Shown here one piece after another: positions 46,781 through 57,606 of a DNA stretch of 64,000 nucleotides (positions within the stretch are counted from its first letter, which is position 1; each line of letters opens with the position of its first letter). Both the position numbers and the translations under genes were made by a program. The stretch spans positions 1 to 64,000 of the forward strand of contig CAINTJ010000090.1 of the NCBI GenBank assembly GCA_903853385.1, read 5' to 3'. Under the pieces are notes generated by a model that was not told the origin of the DNA, made no database searches, and worked only from the letters and a program-made list of their open reading frames with translations. This stretch comes from an uncultured Gammaproteobacteria bacterium. Lineage in GTDB: Bacteria > Pseudomonadota > Gammaproteobacteria > Pseudomonadales > Pseudohongiellaceae.

Positions 46781-47655
46781 CAGTCGTTGACGCCGGCCTT
46801 GATCAATTCCCACGCCTGTTCAGCGGTGTCGACATACTGGAACAGCGCACGGTCAGCTTCGCTGATCATGCCTTGTTCCACCATAAAATCCAGATTGATG
46901 AGTTTTTTCCAGTACTCCTCACCGAAAATCAGGATGGGCATTGCCGCGATCTTTTTGGTTTGCACCAGCGTGAGTGCTTCGAACAATTCGTCAAAAGTAC
47001 CAAAACCGCCAGGAAATACCACCAGCGCCCGGGCTCTCAGCAGGAAATGCATTTTCCGCATCGCGAAATAATGGAACTGGAAACACAGCTCGGGCGTAAT
47101 CCACTGGTTGGGAAATTGCTCGTGCGGCAGCACGATATTGAGCCCGATGGAATCACCACCGACATCCGCCGCACCACGGTTGGCTGCTTCCATGATGCCG
47201 GGGCCGCCACCGGTAATCACATGCAGCTGCGGACATTCTTCACATTGTGAGCGCTCGGTGATCAGCGCAGCCAGTTTGCGGGCCTCCTCGTAGTAGCGCG
47301 CCTGCTGGCGCTTGACCAGCAATTGCGCTGCACTGAGGGCTCCCGTCTTTTCAAGTTCGTGCATATGCTCGGGTGAAGGAGTACGGGCCGAGCCAAACAT
47401 TACCACCGTGTGCTGTATGCCCTTTTTGTGCAGCAGCTGGTCTGGCTTGCTCAGTTCCAGCATCAACCGTATGCCGCGCTGTTCTTCGGCCAGCAGGAAT
47501 TCCTCATCGGCAAAGGCCAGCTGGAACGAAGCCGACCCCAGTTGCGCGCGTGATTTGCCAACCTCAATCTCGGCCTTGGCGTGCAGGATATCTTCAGCTG
47601 CGCTGGGGAAAAGATGGCCGGGCTGGCCGCGTTTGGATAAGTTTTTTTTGCTCAT
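46780..47655 (-). CDS. LOG family (lysine-decarboxylase-like) nucleotide hydrolase
   Basis: 291 aa, cytoplasmic. Rossmann-like fold with VVMFGSARTPSPEH, ITGGGPGIMEAANRGA and the signature PGGFGTFDELFEALT. The family cleaves nucleoside 5'-monophosphates (LOG / PpnN-like); older annotations call it lysine decarboxylase. It has an N-terminal extension of about 80 residues relative to short LOG proteins. Lies 13 bp after murU... on the same strand, 14 bp separate them, with murU transcribed first from amgK-murU. Confidence 0.85.
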   Translation of the reverse strand: MSKKNLSKRGQPGHLFPSAAEDILHAKAEIEVGKSRAQLGSASFQLAFADEEFLLAEEQRGIRLMLELSKPDQLLHKKGIQHTVVMFGSARTPSPEHMHELEKTGALSAAQLLVKRQQARYYEEARKLAALITERSQCEECPQLHVITGGGPGIMEAANRGAADVGGDSIGLNIVLPHEQFPNQWITPELCFQFHYFAMRKMHFLLRARALVVFPGGFGTFDELFEALTLVQTKKIAAMPILIFGEEYWKKLINLDFMVEQGMISEADRALFQYVDTAEQAWELIKAGVND

Positions 47656-47668
47656 GGCATGTCCGGCG

Positions 47669-48361
47669 TTATTTGACGGGGTGGGCTTTACTCAATCTGT
47701 CATCCAGTTCCTGCAGCCGCTCCGGCGTTCCCACATCCAGCCATTCACCGTGATGCATCTGGCCACTCGCCTTCCCCAGCGCAATCGCTTTTTTCAACAA
47801 CGGCAGCAGCGGGTATTTGCGTTCAGTGACGCCCACAAACAACGCAGGACTGAACACTGCGATGCCGCTGTAAGTGCAAGTCCTGGTAGCGTTCATTTGC
47901 GGCAAAGCCAGTTGCGCATCACTGTTCAGTGTGAAATCGCCACGCGGATGGTGCTCAGGATTATTTACCAGTACCAGATGTGCGAGCCCGTCTGCCGGCA
48001 GCGCCCTGCGTAATGCTGCAAAGGCGAAGTCGGTCCAGATATCGGCATTCACTACCGCGAAGGGTTCGTTGCCGAGCAGTGGCAATGCCTGCATGATGCC
48101 GCCGGCGGTTTCCAGCGGCTCGTCTTCACGCGACCACTGGATCTGCACACCATAACGACTACCGTCGCCAAGCGCCTGCTCGATCTGATGACCCAGCCAG
48201 GCATGATTGATGACAACCCCGGTGAAGCCGGCGGCCTGCAATTTGCCCAGTTGATGCTCAATAAGCGCCATGCCTCCCACTTTCAGCAAGGGCTTGGGCG
48301 TGGTTGCTGTCAATGGCAACATGCGGGTGCCTTTGCCGGCAGCCAGCAGCATTACTTTCAT
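47669..48361 (-). CDS. murU: N-acetylmuramate alpha-1-phosphate uridylyltransferase
   Basis: Makes UDP-MurNAc from MurNAc 1-phosphate in peptidoglycan recycling. 230 aa from ATG 48361; the longer frame overlaps amgK out of family. Nucleotidyltransferase motif LLAAGKGTRMLPLTATTPKPLL-type start, ETAGGIMQALPLLG, VVNADIWTDF and WLDVGTPERL. Its ATG overlaps the amgK stop by 4 bp, the known recycling pair of pseudomonads. Confidence 0.92.
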   Translation of the reverse strand: MKVMLLAAGKGTRMLPLTATTPKPLLKVGGMALIEHQLGKLQAAGFTGVVINHAWLGHQIEQALGDGSRYGVQIQWSREDEPLETAGGIMQALPLLGNEPFAVVNADIWTDFAFAALRRALPADGLAHLVLVNNPEHHPRGDFTLNSDAQLALPQMNATRTCTYSGIAVFSPALFVGVTERKYPLLPLLKKAIALGKASGQMHHGEWLDVGTPERLQELDDRLSKAHPVK

Positions 48362-49452
48362 CGCAACCCTCCCGGGCGCTGCGCCCCGGCTGCTGCAGCC
48401 GCCAATGCCGCCGGCAACCGTGGTGCCACTTGTAAATGCAGCCATTGTGCAAAGCTGGCAAGCTGCGGTTGCTCACCGGCCACCTGTTGCAAATAGCGGA
48501 AGGTGAGCGGAATGTCTTTCAGATAACCGCTCTTGCCGTCGCGCAACCACAGCCGGCTGAAAATGCCCAAAACCTTAATGTGGCGCTGTGCGCCCATCAG
48601 GTCAAATTCCCGCACAAACTGCTGTGGCTGCAACATCGGCAACAAGCCGCAGGCCTGCGCTTGTCCCGCATAGGCCAGCGCCCATTCATTGATTTGTGTG
48701 CGTGGCCATTCGATATAGCAATCCTTGAGTAGCGATACCAGATCGTAAGTAAGCGGGCCCAATACCGCGTCCTGGAAATCAATGACGCCGATGGCGGTGC
48801 CTGGCTCCTTCAGCAGCATCAGGTTGCGACTGTGATAGTCGCGATGCACAAACACTTGCGGCTGTTGCAGCGCGCTTTCACACAACACCGCAAAGGCAGC
48901 TTCTACCATCTGGTTTTCCAGTGCCGTCAACTCCCGCTGCAACAGGCCGCCACAAAACCATTCGCTGAACAGGCGCATTTCGCGCAACAGCAGTGCGGCG
49001 TCATAAAGTGGCAACGGCGGTTGCAGTGCATCGGCTTGCTGGATCAGCAGCAATTGGTCAAAACAGCGTTGGTACAAGGCCCCGGCCTGCACATAGTCGG
49101 CCCCCAGGCGCGCCTGCTCCAGCGACGGCCACAGCAAGTCATTGCCGAAATCTTCCAGGCACATGAAGCCCAGGTCGGCGTCGCTGGCTATCAGGCGGGG
49201 AGCCCTTACACCCGCCAAGCGCAAACGCTGATCAATAGCGATGAAAGGCCGGCTGTTTTCCCGGTCCGGTGGCGCATCCACCAACACCCATGAACCCGCG
49301 GCAGTTTGTCCCCGAAAATAACGCCGGAAACTGGCATCGCCGCTGACAGCGGCGATATCACCGCGCAAGCTTCCCAACCCGAGCGCTGCCAGTTGTTGAT
49401 CTGCCCATATTTGCAGGGAGTGTTGTCGCTGAACCAGAGAGGAGGAAACCAC
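48358..49452 (-). CDS. amgK: N-acetylmuramate/N-acetylglucosamine kinase
   Basis: Phosphorylates MurNAc at C1 for MurU. 364 aa from GTG. Aminoglycoside-phosphotransferase fold: SGDASFRRYFR, LEDFGNDLL, catalytic FVHRDYHSRNLM and metal site IGVIDFQDAVLGPLTYDLVSLL. Divergent from lptD with only 55 bp between, as in Pseudomonas. The pair bypasses de novo UDP-MurNAc synthesis and is linked to fosfomycin tolerance in that genus. Confidence 0.92.
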   Translation of the reverse strand: MVSSSLVQRQHSLQIWADQQLAALGLGSLRGDIAAVSGDASFRRYFRGQTAAGSWVLVDAPPDRENSRPFIAIDQRLRLAGVRAPRLIASDADLGFMCLEDFGNDLLWPSLEQARLGADYVQAGALYQRCFDQLLLIQQADALQPPLPLYDAALLLREMRLFSEWFCGGLLQRELTALENQMVEAAFAVLCESALQQPQVFVHRDYHSRNLMLLKEPGTAIGVIDFQDAVLGPLTYDLVSLLKDCYIEWPRTQINEWALAYAGQAQACGLLPMLQPQQFVREFDLMGAQRHIKVLGIFSRLWLRDGKSGYLKDIPLTFRYLQQVAGEQPQLASFAQWLHLQVAPRLPAALAAAAAGAQRPGGLR

Positions 49453-49507
49453 TATTTACTAACCCAAGACCGGCCGGATTGGCTAGAATGCCCCGGTTCC
49501 TGGCATT

Positions 49508-51988
49508 ATGCCCCACCCTTTCCGGAATGTTGTAGTGACCCCGTTATTCCTTGCCCCGTTTTCCCTGCACAGGAAACCCCTGTCGAAGGCACTCGTGCTG
49601 GCTTCCAGCCTGTGCGCCGGCACTGCTGTGCTGGCGCAAGCTGCTAGCGTGCGGCAAGCGGCCGATATGGACTGGGTGAAATTGAATGATCTGAGTGCAG
49701 CCCAAAAAGCACTGATACCAGAAGCCTGCTGTGGTCTTTATGTGGAGCCGCCAGCGCCGCAGGCACCTGGCAATCCCGATAATGTGAATATCGACAGCGA
49801 CAAGACCACGACCTCGCCTGAAGGCCTCACAGAAACCAGCGGTAAATTGTTTATCCAGCTGGGTGCAAGCAGACTCACCGCCGATCGCAGCACCTATGAC
49901 GAGAAAACGCAGTTGCTTACAGCAAGTTCCAACATTGTGCTGCGCCAGCAGGGTATGTTGCTGACTGGCCAGAGCCTTACCTCCGACGGCTCAGCGAAAA
50001 TCAGCCAGCTGATCAGTGCCAGCTATCTGTTGCACAGCACCTCGGTCCGTGGTCACGCTGACAAGCTAGTCTACAAGCAGGTAGGCGGTGTCCTCACGGT
50101 TAACAACGGGGTGTTCACCCGCTGCGAGCCTGGCGACAATGCCTGGGAGATCTCAGCTGAACTCATCGTGCTGGATCGCGAGCGTGGCATCGGCACTGCG
50201 CGCGATCTGACACTCAGAGTCCGCGACGTCCCGGTACTTTACCTGCCCTGGGTCAGGTTTCCGATCGATGATGAGCGCGCTACCGGATTTCTGGCTCCGG
50301 TGCTGGGGTCCCGACGCAATGGCGGCTTCGATGTGGCGGCTCCCTTTTATATCAACCTGGCTCCCAACTACGATCTGACCCTGACGCCGCGGCTGCAAAC
50401 CAATCGGGGCGCGATGCTGGGCACCGAAGCCCGCTACCTGGGTACCAATTCCAGCCAGCAACTCGACCTGGAATATCTGTCGGGCGACCAACTCTACAAT
50501 GCCAGCACCGTTTACTTGCCTGGCAGCACCAGCCCGCCCAAACCGGATCGCTGGTCGAGCAAGTACATATTTGGGGCCAATCTCGGTGACGGCTGGAGTG
50601 CAGGCATCAACTATCGCGCCGTCAGCGACCTGGATTTCTTCCGTGATTTCGGCAGGGATGGTCTCAGTTCCACCACACAGAGCTATCTTAATCGTGTTGC
50701 CTCCATCAATTACCGGGACCGGCACTGGACGTTCAGCGCCGCCACCGAGAACGTGCAGTTGCTTGACCCGACCGTGTCAGCCCTGCATGAACCTTACAGC
50801 ACCCTGCCCCGTGTCAAACTGGATGGCTATTACTGGCTGCCTTCGGGCCTGCAATTTGGAGTCAGCTCGGAATACACGGTATTCGATCGCCATTTTGACC
50901 GTTCCGGTTTCAGCGCCACCGACATTGCCAACGGCGCGCTGGTAACCGGCTCACGCCTGGCTGTCACTCCCGAACTGACCCTGCCGCTGACCTCATCCTT
51001 TGCGTTTTTCATCCCGACCCTGAAATACAAATATGCCCAGTGGGCACTCAACGATCAGGCGGTGGGCAAGTCCAGCTCCCCTTCCCGCGGCATTGCCAGT
51101 GCCAACATCGACACTGGCCTGGTATTCGAACGTGACACCACCATCGGCGGCACCAGTTACCGGCAAACGCTGGAGCCACGCCTGTACTACCTCTACAACC
51201 AATACAAAAACCAGAGCGACATTCCGCTGTTCGATACCAGCGAGCTGACTTTCAGCTTCAACCAGCTGTTTCGGGATGACAGATTCAGCGGCAAGGATCG
51301 TGTTGGCGATGCCAACCAGCTGACCTATGCGCTTACCACGCGACTGTTCAATGGGCAGGGCCAGGAAAAGGCCGCTCTGAGCGTGGGCCGCATCCAGAGC
51401 TTTGTAGACCCCCTTGTCACCTTGCTGGGCATTCCCGGGGTGACGGTCCCGCCCAGAAAGTCTGCGCTTTCTGGTGAAATGAGCTACCAGCTGGCTGAGC
51501 ACTGGCGTACCGGCTCCTATCTGGAATTGAATACCGCCTCCCATGAGGTTGATGTAGGGAATGTGCAACTGCAATACCAGCGGGATGACAACCATCTGAT
51601 CAACCTGGCGTGGCGTTACCGCAGCATGCCCGTGCCAATTTTCGTCAATGGACTGGATCGCCGTATCAAACAGAGTGATGTTTCGGCAGTATGGCCGGTT
51701 GCAGCCAACTGGAACCTGGTGGGGCGCTGGAATTATGATTATTCCAACAATCGCACCCTCGAAGACATCGGCGGCATCGAATACAGTAATTGCTGCTGGC
51801 GCGCGCGGCTGGTGGCTCGCTCCTGGATTGACAGCCATACGTTTGTTTTAGGCCTCCAGGACAAGAACAAGGGTGTATTTGTACAATTTGAACTCAAGGG
51901 CCTGGGGAGTATTCTGGGCGGCACTGTCAACGGCATCTTGAACAACGGTATCAGTGGATTCCAGGATCGCAACAATGGGCTTAAATAA
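49508..51988 (+). CDS. lptD: LPS assembly outer-membrane protein LptD
   Basis: Inserts lipopolysaccharide into the outer leaflet together with LptE. 826 aa. Signal peptide (LVLASSLCAGTAVLAQ), periplasmic LptA-like domain (about 95-260: NNGVFTRCEPGDNAWEIS, VLYLPWVRFPID) and a large barrel ending GLGSILGGTVNGIL. Cysteines for the essential disulfides are present: EACCGLY and TRCEPG in the N-terminal part and the adjacent pair NCCW near the C-terminus. Overlaps surA by 14 bp; SurA folds LptD. Confidence 0.94.
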   Translation: MPHPFRNVVVTPLFLAPFSLHRKPLSKALVLASSLCAGTAVLAQAASVRQAADMDWVKLNDLSAAQKALIPEACCGLYVEPPAPQAPGNPDNVNIDSDKTTTSPEGLTETSGKLFIQLGASRLTADRSTYDEKTQLLTASSNIVLRQQGMLLTGQSLTSDGSAKISQLISASYLLHSTSVRGHADKLVYKQVGGVLTVNNGVFTRCEPGDNAWEISAELIVLDRERGIGTARDLTLRVRDVPVLYLPWVRFPIDDERATGFLAPVLGSRRNGGFDVAAPFYINLAPNYDLTLTPRLQTNRGAMLGTEARYLGTNSSQQLDLEYLSGDQLYNASTVYLPGSTSPPKPDRWSSKYIFGANLGDGWSAGINYRAVSDLDFFRDFGRDGLSSTTQSYLNRVASINYRDRHWTFSAATENVQLLDPTVSALHEPYSTLPRVKLDGYYWLPSGLQFGVSSEYTVFDRHFDRSGFSATDIANGALVTGSRLAVTPELTLPLTSSFAFFIPTLKYKYAQWALNDQAVGKSSSPSRGIASANIDTGLVFERDTTIGGTSYRQTLEPRLYYLYNQYKNQSDIPLFDTSELTFSFNQLFRDDRFSGKDRVGDANQLTYALTTRLFNGQGQEKAALSVGRIQSFVDPLVTLLGIPGVTVPPRKSALSGEMSYQLAEHWRTGSYLELNTASHEVDVGNVQLQYQRDDNHLINLAWRYRSMPVPIFVNGLDRRIKQSDVSAVWPVAANWNLVGRWNYDYSNNRTLEDIGGIEYSNCCWRARLVARSWIDSHTFVLGLQDKNKGVFVQFELKGLGSILGGTVNGILNNGISGFQDRNNGLK

Positions 51989-53306
51989 TTGGTTTTCAAA
52001 ATTTTCCCCTGCCCGCCGCAAGGCTGGCATGCACTGCACGCTGCTATTGGCACTGTGTCAATTCACACCGGTGCTGTTCGCCCAGCAGCAGGCGAAGCTT
52101 GACGAAGTCATTGCAGTGGTCAATGAGGATGTTGTGCTGAAAAGCGAACTGGACGCCCGCTTTGACCAGGTCCAGAAAAATATCGCTGCCAATCCCAAGG
52201 GTCCCCAGCAACCCCCCAAGGATGTTTTGCGCAAGCAGATACTGGATCAATTGATTCTGGAAAACCTCGAGCTGCAACTGGCCAAGCGCGCCGGGGTGCG
52301 CGTGGATGACAACATGCTCAATGAAGCCATGAGCGGCATGGCACAGCAGTACAAGCTGACTTTTGAGCAATATTCCAAGGCTCTGCAGCAGCAAGGCCTT
52401 TATGAAACTGCGCGCGAAGCCTTGCGCAAGGAAATCATCATCAGCCAATTCCAGCGCGGCGCGGTCAAGCGACGCGTCAAAATCTCGAAGCAGGAAGTTG
52501 AAAACTACCTGCGCTCCGAAGCCGGCACCGCGGCCATAGCCCCCGAATACCATGTTGCCCACATCCTGATTCCAGGCAATCCCAGCGACAGCCGTCACGC
52601 CGAACTGGCCGACCAGCTCTATAAACAGATCCAGGGCGGTACCGATATTCGCCAACTGGCAGCCTCACGTGAAATTCTTGGCATGGCAGTGAGTGGTGGC
52701 GACCTTGGCTGGGGCAAGATCGACGCCCTGCCTTCGGTGTTTGCCGAAGTGGTCCCTGCACTGGATGCCGGCCAGGTCAGCAAACCCTTCACCAGCTCCA
52801 ATGGTTTTCATATTGTCAAAGTACTGGAATCGCGCGGTGGCTCGGCGCTGAAACTGGATCAATCGAAAGTGCGCCACATTCTGATCAAGCCCAATGAAAT
52901 CCGTACCGAACCACAGTCTGAAGCACTGATCAGACAGCTCTATCAACGCATCAAAAATGGCGAGGATTTTGCCGAAATCGCCCGCCGCAATACTGAGGAC
53001 ACCGCTTCCATGGTTAGTGGTGGCGACATTGACTGGATCAACGATGGCATGTTGCCGGACGATGAGTTCATGTCCATGGTACACAAGACTCCGGTCGGTG
53101 CACTTTCTGATCCATTCCGGTCTGCAACCGGCTGGCACATCCTGCAGGTAATGGATCGGCGCGTGCAGGATGCCACCGAAGACAACAAGCGCAACCAGGC
53201 CATGCAGATTCTGGGCGAACGCAAGATGGAAACCGAGTTGTTGAACTGGGAAACAGAGCTCCACGACACCAACTACATCGACATCAAACCCAACGCCCTC
53301 AACTGA
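51975..53306 (+). CDS. surA: Periplasmic chaperone / peptidyl-prolyl isomerase SurA
   Basis: Chaperone for outer-membrane proteins including LptD. 443 aa from ATG 51975 with AGGA ahead; GTG 51954 is less likely. Signal segment ([17 protein letters not shown]), N-terminal SurA domain ([19 protein letters not shown]) and two parvulin domains ([23 protein letters not shown]), each with a GGDLGW/GGDIDW motif. The stop overlaps pdxA by one base. Confidence 0.95.
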   Translation: MGLNNWFSKFSPARRKAGMHCTLLLALCQFTPVLFAQQQAKLDEVIAVVNEDVVLKSELDARFDQVQKNIAANPKGPQQPPKDVLRKQILDQLILENLELQLAKRAGVRVDDNMLNEAMSGMAQQYKLTFEQYSKALQQQGLYETAREALRKEIIISQFQRGAVKRRVKISKQEVENYLRSEAGTAAIAPEYHVAHILIPGNPSDSRHAELADQLYKQIQGGTDIRQLAASREILGMAVSGGDLGWGKIDALPSVFAEVVPALDAGQVSKPFTSSNGFHIVKVLESRGGSALKLDQSKVRHILIKPNEIRTEPQSEALIRQLYQRIKNGEDFAEIARRNTEDTASMVSGGDIDWINDGMLPDDEFMSMVHKTPVGALSDPFRSATGWHILQVMDRRVQDATEDNKRNQAMQILGERKMETELLNWETELHDTNYIDIKPNALN

Positions 53307-54280
53307 TGCGACCTTTACTGGCCCTGACGCCCGGAGAGCCGGCCGGCATAGGTCCAGACCTTTGTATTGCGCTGGCCGCCAAAGGCCTGGCCGCCAACAT
53401 TGTCGTCATCGCTGACCCCACACTGCTGCTGCAACGCGCACAGCAGTTGCAGTTGCCTCTCCACATCGTGCCTTATCAACGCGGCCAGACTGAACCGGAG
53501 TTGCTGCCGCCAGCCACGATGCGCGTGCTGGCAGTCCCGTTACGCACGCCAGCACAAGCCGGCACACTCGCCATCGCCAATGGCCATTATGTGATGCAAA
53601 CCCTGCAACGCGCGGTCGACGGCTGTCTGAACGGAGAATTCGCCGCCCTGTGTACAGGCCCTGTGCACAAGAGCGTGATCAATGACGCCGGCTACGTCTT
53701 CACCGGTCACACCGAATTTCTTGCCGAACACAGCAAGGTCAAACGAGTGGTAATGATGCTGAGTACGCCGGTCTTGCGGGTTGCACTCGCCACTACGCAT
53801 CTGCCACTGTCGGCAGTGCCGGCCGCCATCACGATGGATCTGCTGCAGGAAGTGCTGCATATTCTCTACAGCGATTTGCAGAAGAAATTCAAAATCGTTT
53901 CACCCCGCATTCTGGTGGCCGGACTCAACCCGCACGCCGGTGAAAGCGGCCATCTGGGTCGCGAAGAAATCGATGTGATCCAGCCTGTACTGGCCCGCTT
54001 GCGCGCTGCAGGCATGCAGCTGCAAGGACCCTTGCCTGCGGATACCTTGTTCACACCACGCCATTTGCAAAATGCCGATGTCGTGCTGGCGATGTATCAC
54101 GACCAGGGGCTGCCGGTGCTTAAATACCAGGGGTTTGGTGAAGCGGTAAATCACACGCTGGGACTGCCGTTTATTCGCACTTCGGTTGATCACGGCACTG
54201 CGCTGGATCTGGCAGGTTCTGGCCGTGCTGACAGCGGCAGCCTGGCAGCAGCATTGGCTGCGGCCCAGAGCTTGATATGA
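53306..54280 (+). CDS. pdxA: 4-hydroxythreonine-4-phosphate dehydrogenase
   Basis: NAD-dependent step of pyridoxal phosphate synthesis. 324 aa. [13 protein letters not shown] at the N-terminus, metal-binding His in [24 protein letters not shown] and [25 protein letters not shown]-type segment at the C-terminal half. Standard surA-pdxA-rsmA order. Confidence 0.96.
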   Translation: MRPLLALTPGEPAGIGPDLCIALAAKGLAANIVVIADPTLLLQRAQQLQLPLHIVPYQRGQTEPELLPPATMRVLAVPLRTPAQAGTLAIANGHYVMQTLQRAVDGCLNGEFAALCTGPVHKSVINDAGYVFTGHTEFLAEHSKVKRVVMMLSTPVLRVALATTHLPLSAVPAAITMDLLQEVLHILYSDLQKKFKIVSPRILVAGLNPHAGESGHLGREEIDVIQPVLARLRAAGMQLQGPLPADTLFTPRHLQNADVVLAMYHDQGLPVLKYQGFGEAVNHTLGLPFIRTSVDHGTALDLAGSGRADSGSLAAALAAAQSLI

Positions 54281-54311
54281 ACTGCCGAACCAGCAAGAGG
54301 GCTAGCGACAA

Positions 54312-55130
54312 GTGTCATCAGCAATAGAAGAAAGCTACCACCACCGGGCCCGCAAGCGCTTCGGCCAGAATTTTTTGCATGACGAGCATGTGATCAATCG
54401 CATCGTGAAAGCCATCACGCCCGGGCCGGGGCAAAAGCTGGTGGAGATCGGACCCGGCCAGGGTGCGCTTACTGCTCCGCTGCTGGCGGCGGCAGGTCAG
54501 TTGACTGCCATCGAGATCGACCGGGATCTGGCGGCACTGCTGCGCACCCGCTATGGCGGCAATCCCGGCTTTGAGCTGATCGAGAATGATGTGCTGGCAG
54601 TGGACTTTGCTGCACTGGCGCCCGGACCGGCCAGCCTGCGCATTGTCGGCAACCTGCCTTACAACATTTCAACACCGCTACTGTTCCGTCTGCTGCAACA
54701 CCACCCGCTCATTCACGACATGGTGTTTATGCTGCAGCTGGAAGTGGTGCAGCGCCTGGCGGCGGGTCCTGGCAGCGGCGACTATGGGCGGCTGTCGGTG
54801 ATGATGCAGTATTACTGCGAGGTCGAACTGCTGTTCAAGGTCGCACCCGGATCCTTTACGCCCAGACCCAAGGTGGATTCCGCCGTAGTCAGACTTACAC
54901 CGCGACGACCGAGTCCGTTTGCCGCAGTGCAACCGGAAGCGCTGGCCCGCGTGGTGAAAGCCGCGTTCAGCCAGCGTCGCAAGACGCTGCGCAATACACT
55001 CAAGGAAGTATTCAGCGCCGAACAACTGGCTGTCTTGCCGATTGATACCGGGCTACGGGCCGAGAATCTGAGCGTGGATGACTATGTTAGACTGGCCGTT
55101 CTTGTGGATCAGGACGGTACATCGGCGTGA
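54312..55130 (+). CDS. rsmA: 16S rRNA adenine dimethyltransferase
   Basis: Dimethylates two adenines near the 3' end of 16S rRNA (KsgA). 272 aa from GTG. RKRFGQNFLHD, SAM motif VEIGPGQGALTAPLL, catalytic NLPYNIST and C-terminal FSQRRKTLRNTL. The stop overlaps apaG (GTGA). Loss of this gene gives kasugamycin resistance in other bacteria. Confidence 0.96.
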   Translation: MSSAIEESYHHRARKRFGQNFLHDEHVINRIVKAITPGPGQKLVEIGPGQGALTAPLLAAAGQLTAIEIDRDLAALLRTRYGGNPGFELIENDVLAVDFAALAPGPASLRIVGNLPYNISTPLLFRLLQHHPLIHDMVFMLQLEVVQRLAAGPGSGDYGRLSVMMQYYCEVELLFKVAPGSFTPRPKVDSAVVRLTPRRPSPFAAVQPEALARVVKAAFSQRRKTLRNTLKEVFSAEQLAVLPIDTGLRAENLSVDDYVRLAVLVDQDGTSA

Positions 55131-55516
55131 GCAAGCCCGGCACAATAGATTGCGGCATCGATATCCGCGTCAAAACCCAGTATTTGCAACAGCAGTCAGA
55201 TCCCGGCCGCCCTTCGTACGCGTTCGCCTATTCCATCACCATCACCAACAACCGCTCGATGCCGGTGCGGCTGCTCAGCCGCCACTGGATCATCACTGAC
55301 CAGAACAACAAAGTGGAAGAAGTTCGCGGCAATGGCGTGGTGGGCCAGCAACCATTGATTGAACCCGGCAAGAGTTACCAGTATTCCAGCGGTGCCGTGT
55401 TGCAAACCGAAATCGGCGACATGCATGGCTCCTATACCATGCAGGATGCCGATGGCGAAAAATTCGACGCCCCGATCCCGCTGTTTGTGCTGGCCGTGCC
55501 GCACATGTTGCACTAG
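55127..55516 (+). CDS. apaG: ApaG (CO2+/Mg2+ efflux-associated) protein
   Basis: 129 aa from GTG. Single beta-sandwich domain: SYAFAYSITITNNRSMPVRLLSRHWIITD, VRGNGVVGQQP, GSYTMQDADGE. Function poorly known; in the same unit as apaH and rsmA, as in E. coli. Confidence 0.95.
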   Translation: MSKPGTIDCGIDIRVKTQYLQQQSDPGRPSYAFAYSITITNNRSMPVRLLSRHWIITDQNNKVEEVRGNGVVGQQPLIEPGKSYQYSSGAVLQTEIGDMHGSYTMQDADGEKFDAPIPLFVLAVPHMLH

Positions 55517-55533
55517 GCAATGACGAGGCTGGC

Positions 55534-56367
55534 TTGGCAACCTACGTAGTCGGCGATATCCAGGGATGCTACCAGCCGCTTCAACGCGTGCTGGCGGAAG
55601 TGGATTTTCACAGCGGCCGCGACCAGTTGTGGAGCGTGGGGGATCTGGTCAACCGCGGTCCGCACTCACTGGAAACCCTCCGTTTCCTGCACGGTCTTGG
55701 CTCTGCCTTCACCGGCGTCCTGGGCAACCATGATCTGCATTTCCTGGCAGTTCACTTCCAAGCCAAAACCGATGGCAAAACCAGATCTTTGCAGCCGTTG
55801 CTGACCGCTCCCGATTGCGCGCAATTGGCCGAGTGGGTACGGCAATTGCCGCTGGCATTCGGGCAAAGCGTTGCTACCGATGCCGGCCTGCGCAAAGTCC
55901 TGCTGGTGCATGCGGGCATGGCGCCGGGCTGGGATGCCGCGTCTGCGCTGATCCTGGCCGAAGAAGTCACCAGCGTGCTGCGTGGCAAAAAATATCTGCA
56001 ATTGCTGAAGGGTATGTACGGGGATCTGCCGGATCGCTGGCACCCGGCGCTTGCCGGCATCGATCGTATGCGCGTCATCACCAATGTGCTGACCCGCATA
56101 CGCTTCTGCACAGCCGCTGGCCAGCTTGAGTTCAATGTCAAAAGCGAAGCCGATAGCGCACCGCCCGGTTTCAAACCGTGGTTCGACTTTCTGCAGCTGC
56201 CACCTGAGGAGCTGCTGCTGTTCGGGCATTGGGCTACACTGAACGGCATTACCAATCGCGATAACATCATCGGCCTAGATACCGGCTGTGTATGGGGGCG
56301 CTGTCTGACCCTGCTGCATCTGGAAAAACATGAGCGCGTTTCTGTCACCTGCCACGACTGCCAATAG
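55534..56367 (+). CDS. apaH: Symmetrical bis(5'-nucleosyl)-tetraphosphatase
   Basis: Hydrolyses Ap4A and removes Np4 caps from RNA. 277 aa from TTG 55534 with GACGAGG ahead. Phosphoesterase motifs VVGDIQGCY, VGDLVNRGPHS, VLGNHDLH, and the late FGHWATLNG and DTGCVWG. Followed by cca 15 bp later. Confidence 0.95.
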   Translation: MATYVVGDIQGCYQPLQRVLAEVDFHSGRDQLWSVGDLVNRGPHSLETLRFLHGLGSAFTGVLGNHDLHFLAVHFQAKTDGKTRSLQPLLTAPDCAQLAEWVRQLPLAFGQSVATDAGLRKVLLVHAGMAPGWDAASALILAEEVTSVLRGKKYLQLLKGMYGDLPDRWHPALAGIDRMRVITNVLTRIRFCTAAGQLEFNVKSEADSAPPGFKPWFDFLQLPPEELLLFGHWATLNGITNRDNIIGLDTGCVWGRCLTLLHLEKHERVSVTCHDCQ

Positions 56368-56382
56368 CCCGGGAATGCTGCG

Positions 56383-57606
56383 ATGAAAATCTATCAGGTA
56401 GGCGGGGCAGTACGGGATCGGCTGCTGGGCTTGCCAGTCAAGGACACTGACTGGGTGGTAGTGGGCGCTACTGCTGGCGAATTATTGCAACAGGGCTATC
56501 TGCAAATCGGCCGCGATTTCCCGGTATTTCTGCACCCCAGCAGCAAACAGGAATATGCACTGGCCCGTACTGAACGCAAAAGCGGCAGTGGTTACACCGG
56601 TTTCACTGTGCATGCCGCGCCCGATGTCACGCTTGAAGAGGATTTGCTGCGTCGCGACCTCACCATCAATGCCATTGCCCAAGCCGAGGACGGCCAGCTG
56701 ATTGATCCCTACGGCGGCCAGCGCGACCTGCAACAACGCCTGTTGCGCCATGTATCACCGGCGTTTGCCGAAGATCCGCTGCGCGTGCTGCGCGTTGCCC
56801 GCTTCGCTGCCCGCTTTGCCCCGCTTGGCTTCACGGTGGCGCCCGAGACGCTGGTGCTGATGCGCGCGCTGGTCGATGCCGGCGAGCTGCAACATCTGAC
56901 TGCCGAACGGGTATGGCAGGAATGTGAGCGTGCGCTGGGCTCGGCGGCGCCACAAGTGTTTCTGCAGGTACTGCGCGAGTGTGGCGCACTCAAGGTCCTG
57001 CTGCCGGAAATCGACAATCTGTTCGGCGTACCGCAGCCGGAATTCTTCCACCCTGAAATTGATACCGGCGTACATACTTTGATGGTGGCTGAGCAGGTAG
57101 TGGAACTGAGTGCCGAACTGGCAGTGCGTTTCGCCGCCATTGTGCATGATCTCGGCAAAGCGCTTACCCCGCCCGCACTATGGCCCACCCACAGCGGCCA
57201 TGAAGAACTCGGCGTCACGCTGATTGAACAAATGTGTGAGCGGCTGCGCGTGCCCAACGACTGCCGCGAGCTGGCCATCATCGTCAGTCGCCAGCACACC
57301 CGCTGCCACCAGGCCATGCAGCACAAGGCCGGGGATCTGTTCAAGACCCTGGAACTTTGCGATGCCTTGCGCCGCCCGCAGCGTTTCGAACTGTTCCTGC
57401 AAGCCTGCGAAGCCGACGCACGCGGCCGGCTCGGGCTGCAGCAACGCGCTTACCCGCAGGCCCAGCGGTTGCGGCTGGCATTGACCACAGCACGCGGGCT
57501 CGACGTCGCAGCACTGGCGCAACAATTCCGCAAGGAACAACTTGGTCTGGAAATCCGGCAGGCACGTATCAAGGCGGTCGAACAACTGCTGGAGACCCTT
57601 GCGTGA
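56383..57606 (+). CDS. cca: CCA tRNA nucleotidyltransferase
   Basis: Adds and repairs the tRNA CCA end. 407 aa. Class II nucleotidyltransferase: [21 protein letters not shown] (catalytic Asp pair), [27 protein letters not shown], then an HD domain with IVHDLGKAL and an Arg-rich segment, so it is the long proteobacterial type with phosphatase activity. A paralogue of the pcnB product at the other end of the window; it lacks the poly(A) polymerase signature. Confidence 0.95.
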   Translation: MKIYQVGGAVRDRLLGLPVKDTDWVVVGATAGELLQQGYLQIGRDFPVFLHPSSKQEYALARTERKSGSGYTGFTVHAAPDVTLEEDLLRRDLTINAIAQAEDGQLIDPYGGQRDLQQRLLRHVSPAFAEDPLRVLRVARFAARFAPLGFTVAPETLVLMRALVDAGELQHLTAERVWQECERALGSAAPQVFLQVLRECGALKVLLPEIDNLFGVPQPEFFHPEIDTGVHTLMVAEQVVELSAELAVRFAAIVHDLGKALTPPALWPTHSGHEELGVTLIEQMCERLRVPNDCRELAIIVSRQHTRCHQAMQHKAGDLFKTLELCDALRRPQRFELFLQACEADARGRLGLQQRAYPQAQRLRLALTTARGLDVAALAQQFRKEQLGLEIRQARIKAVEQLLETLA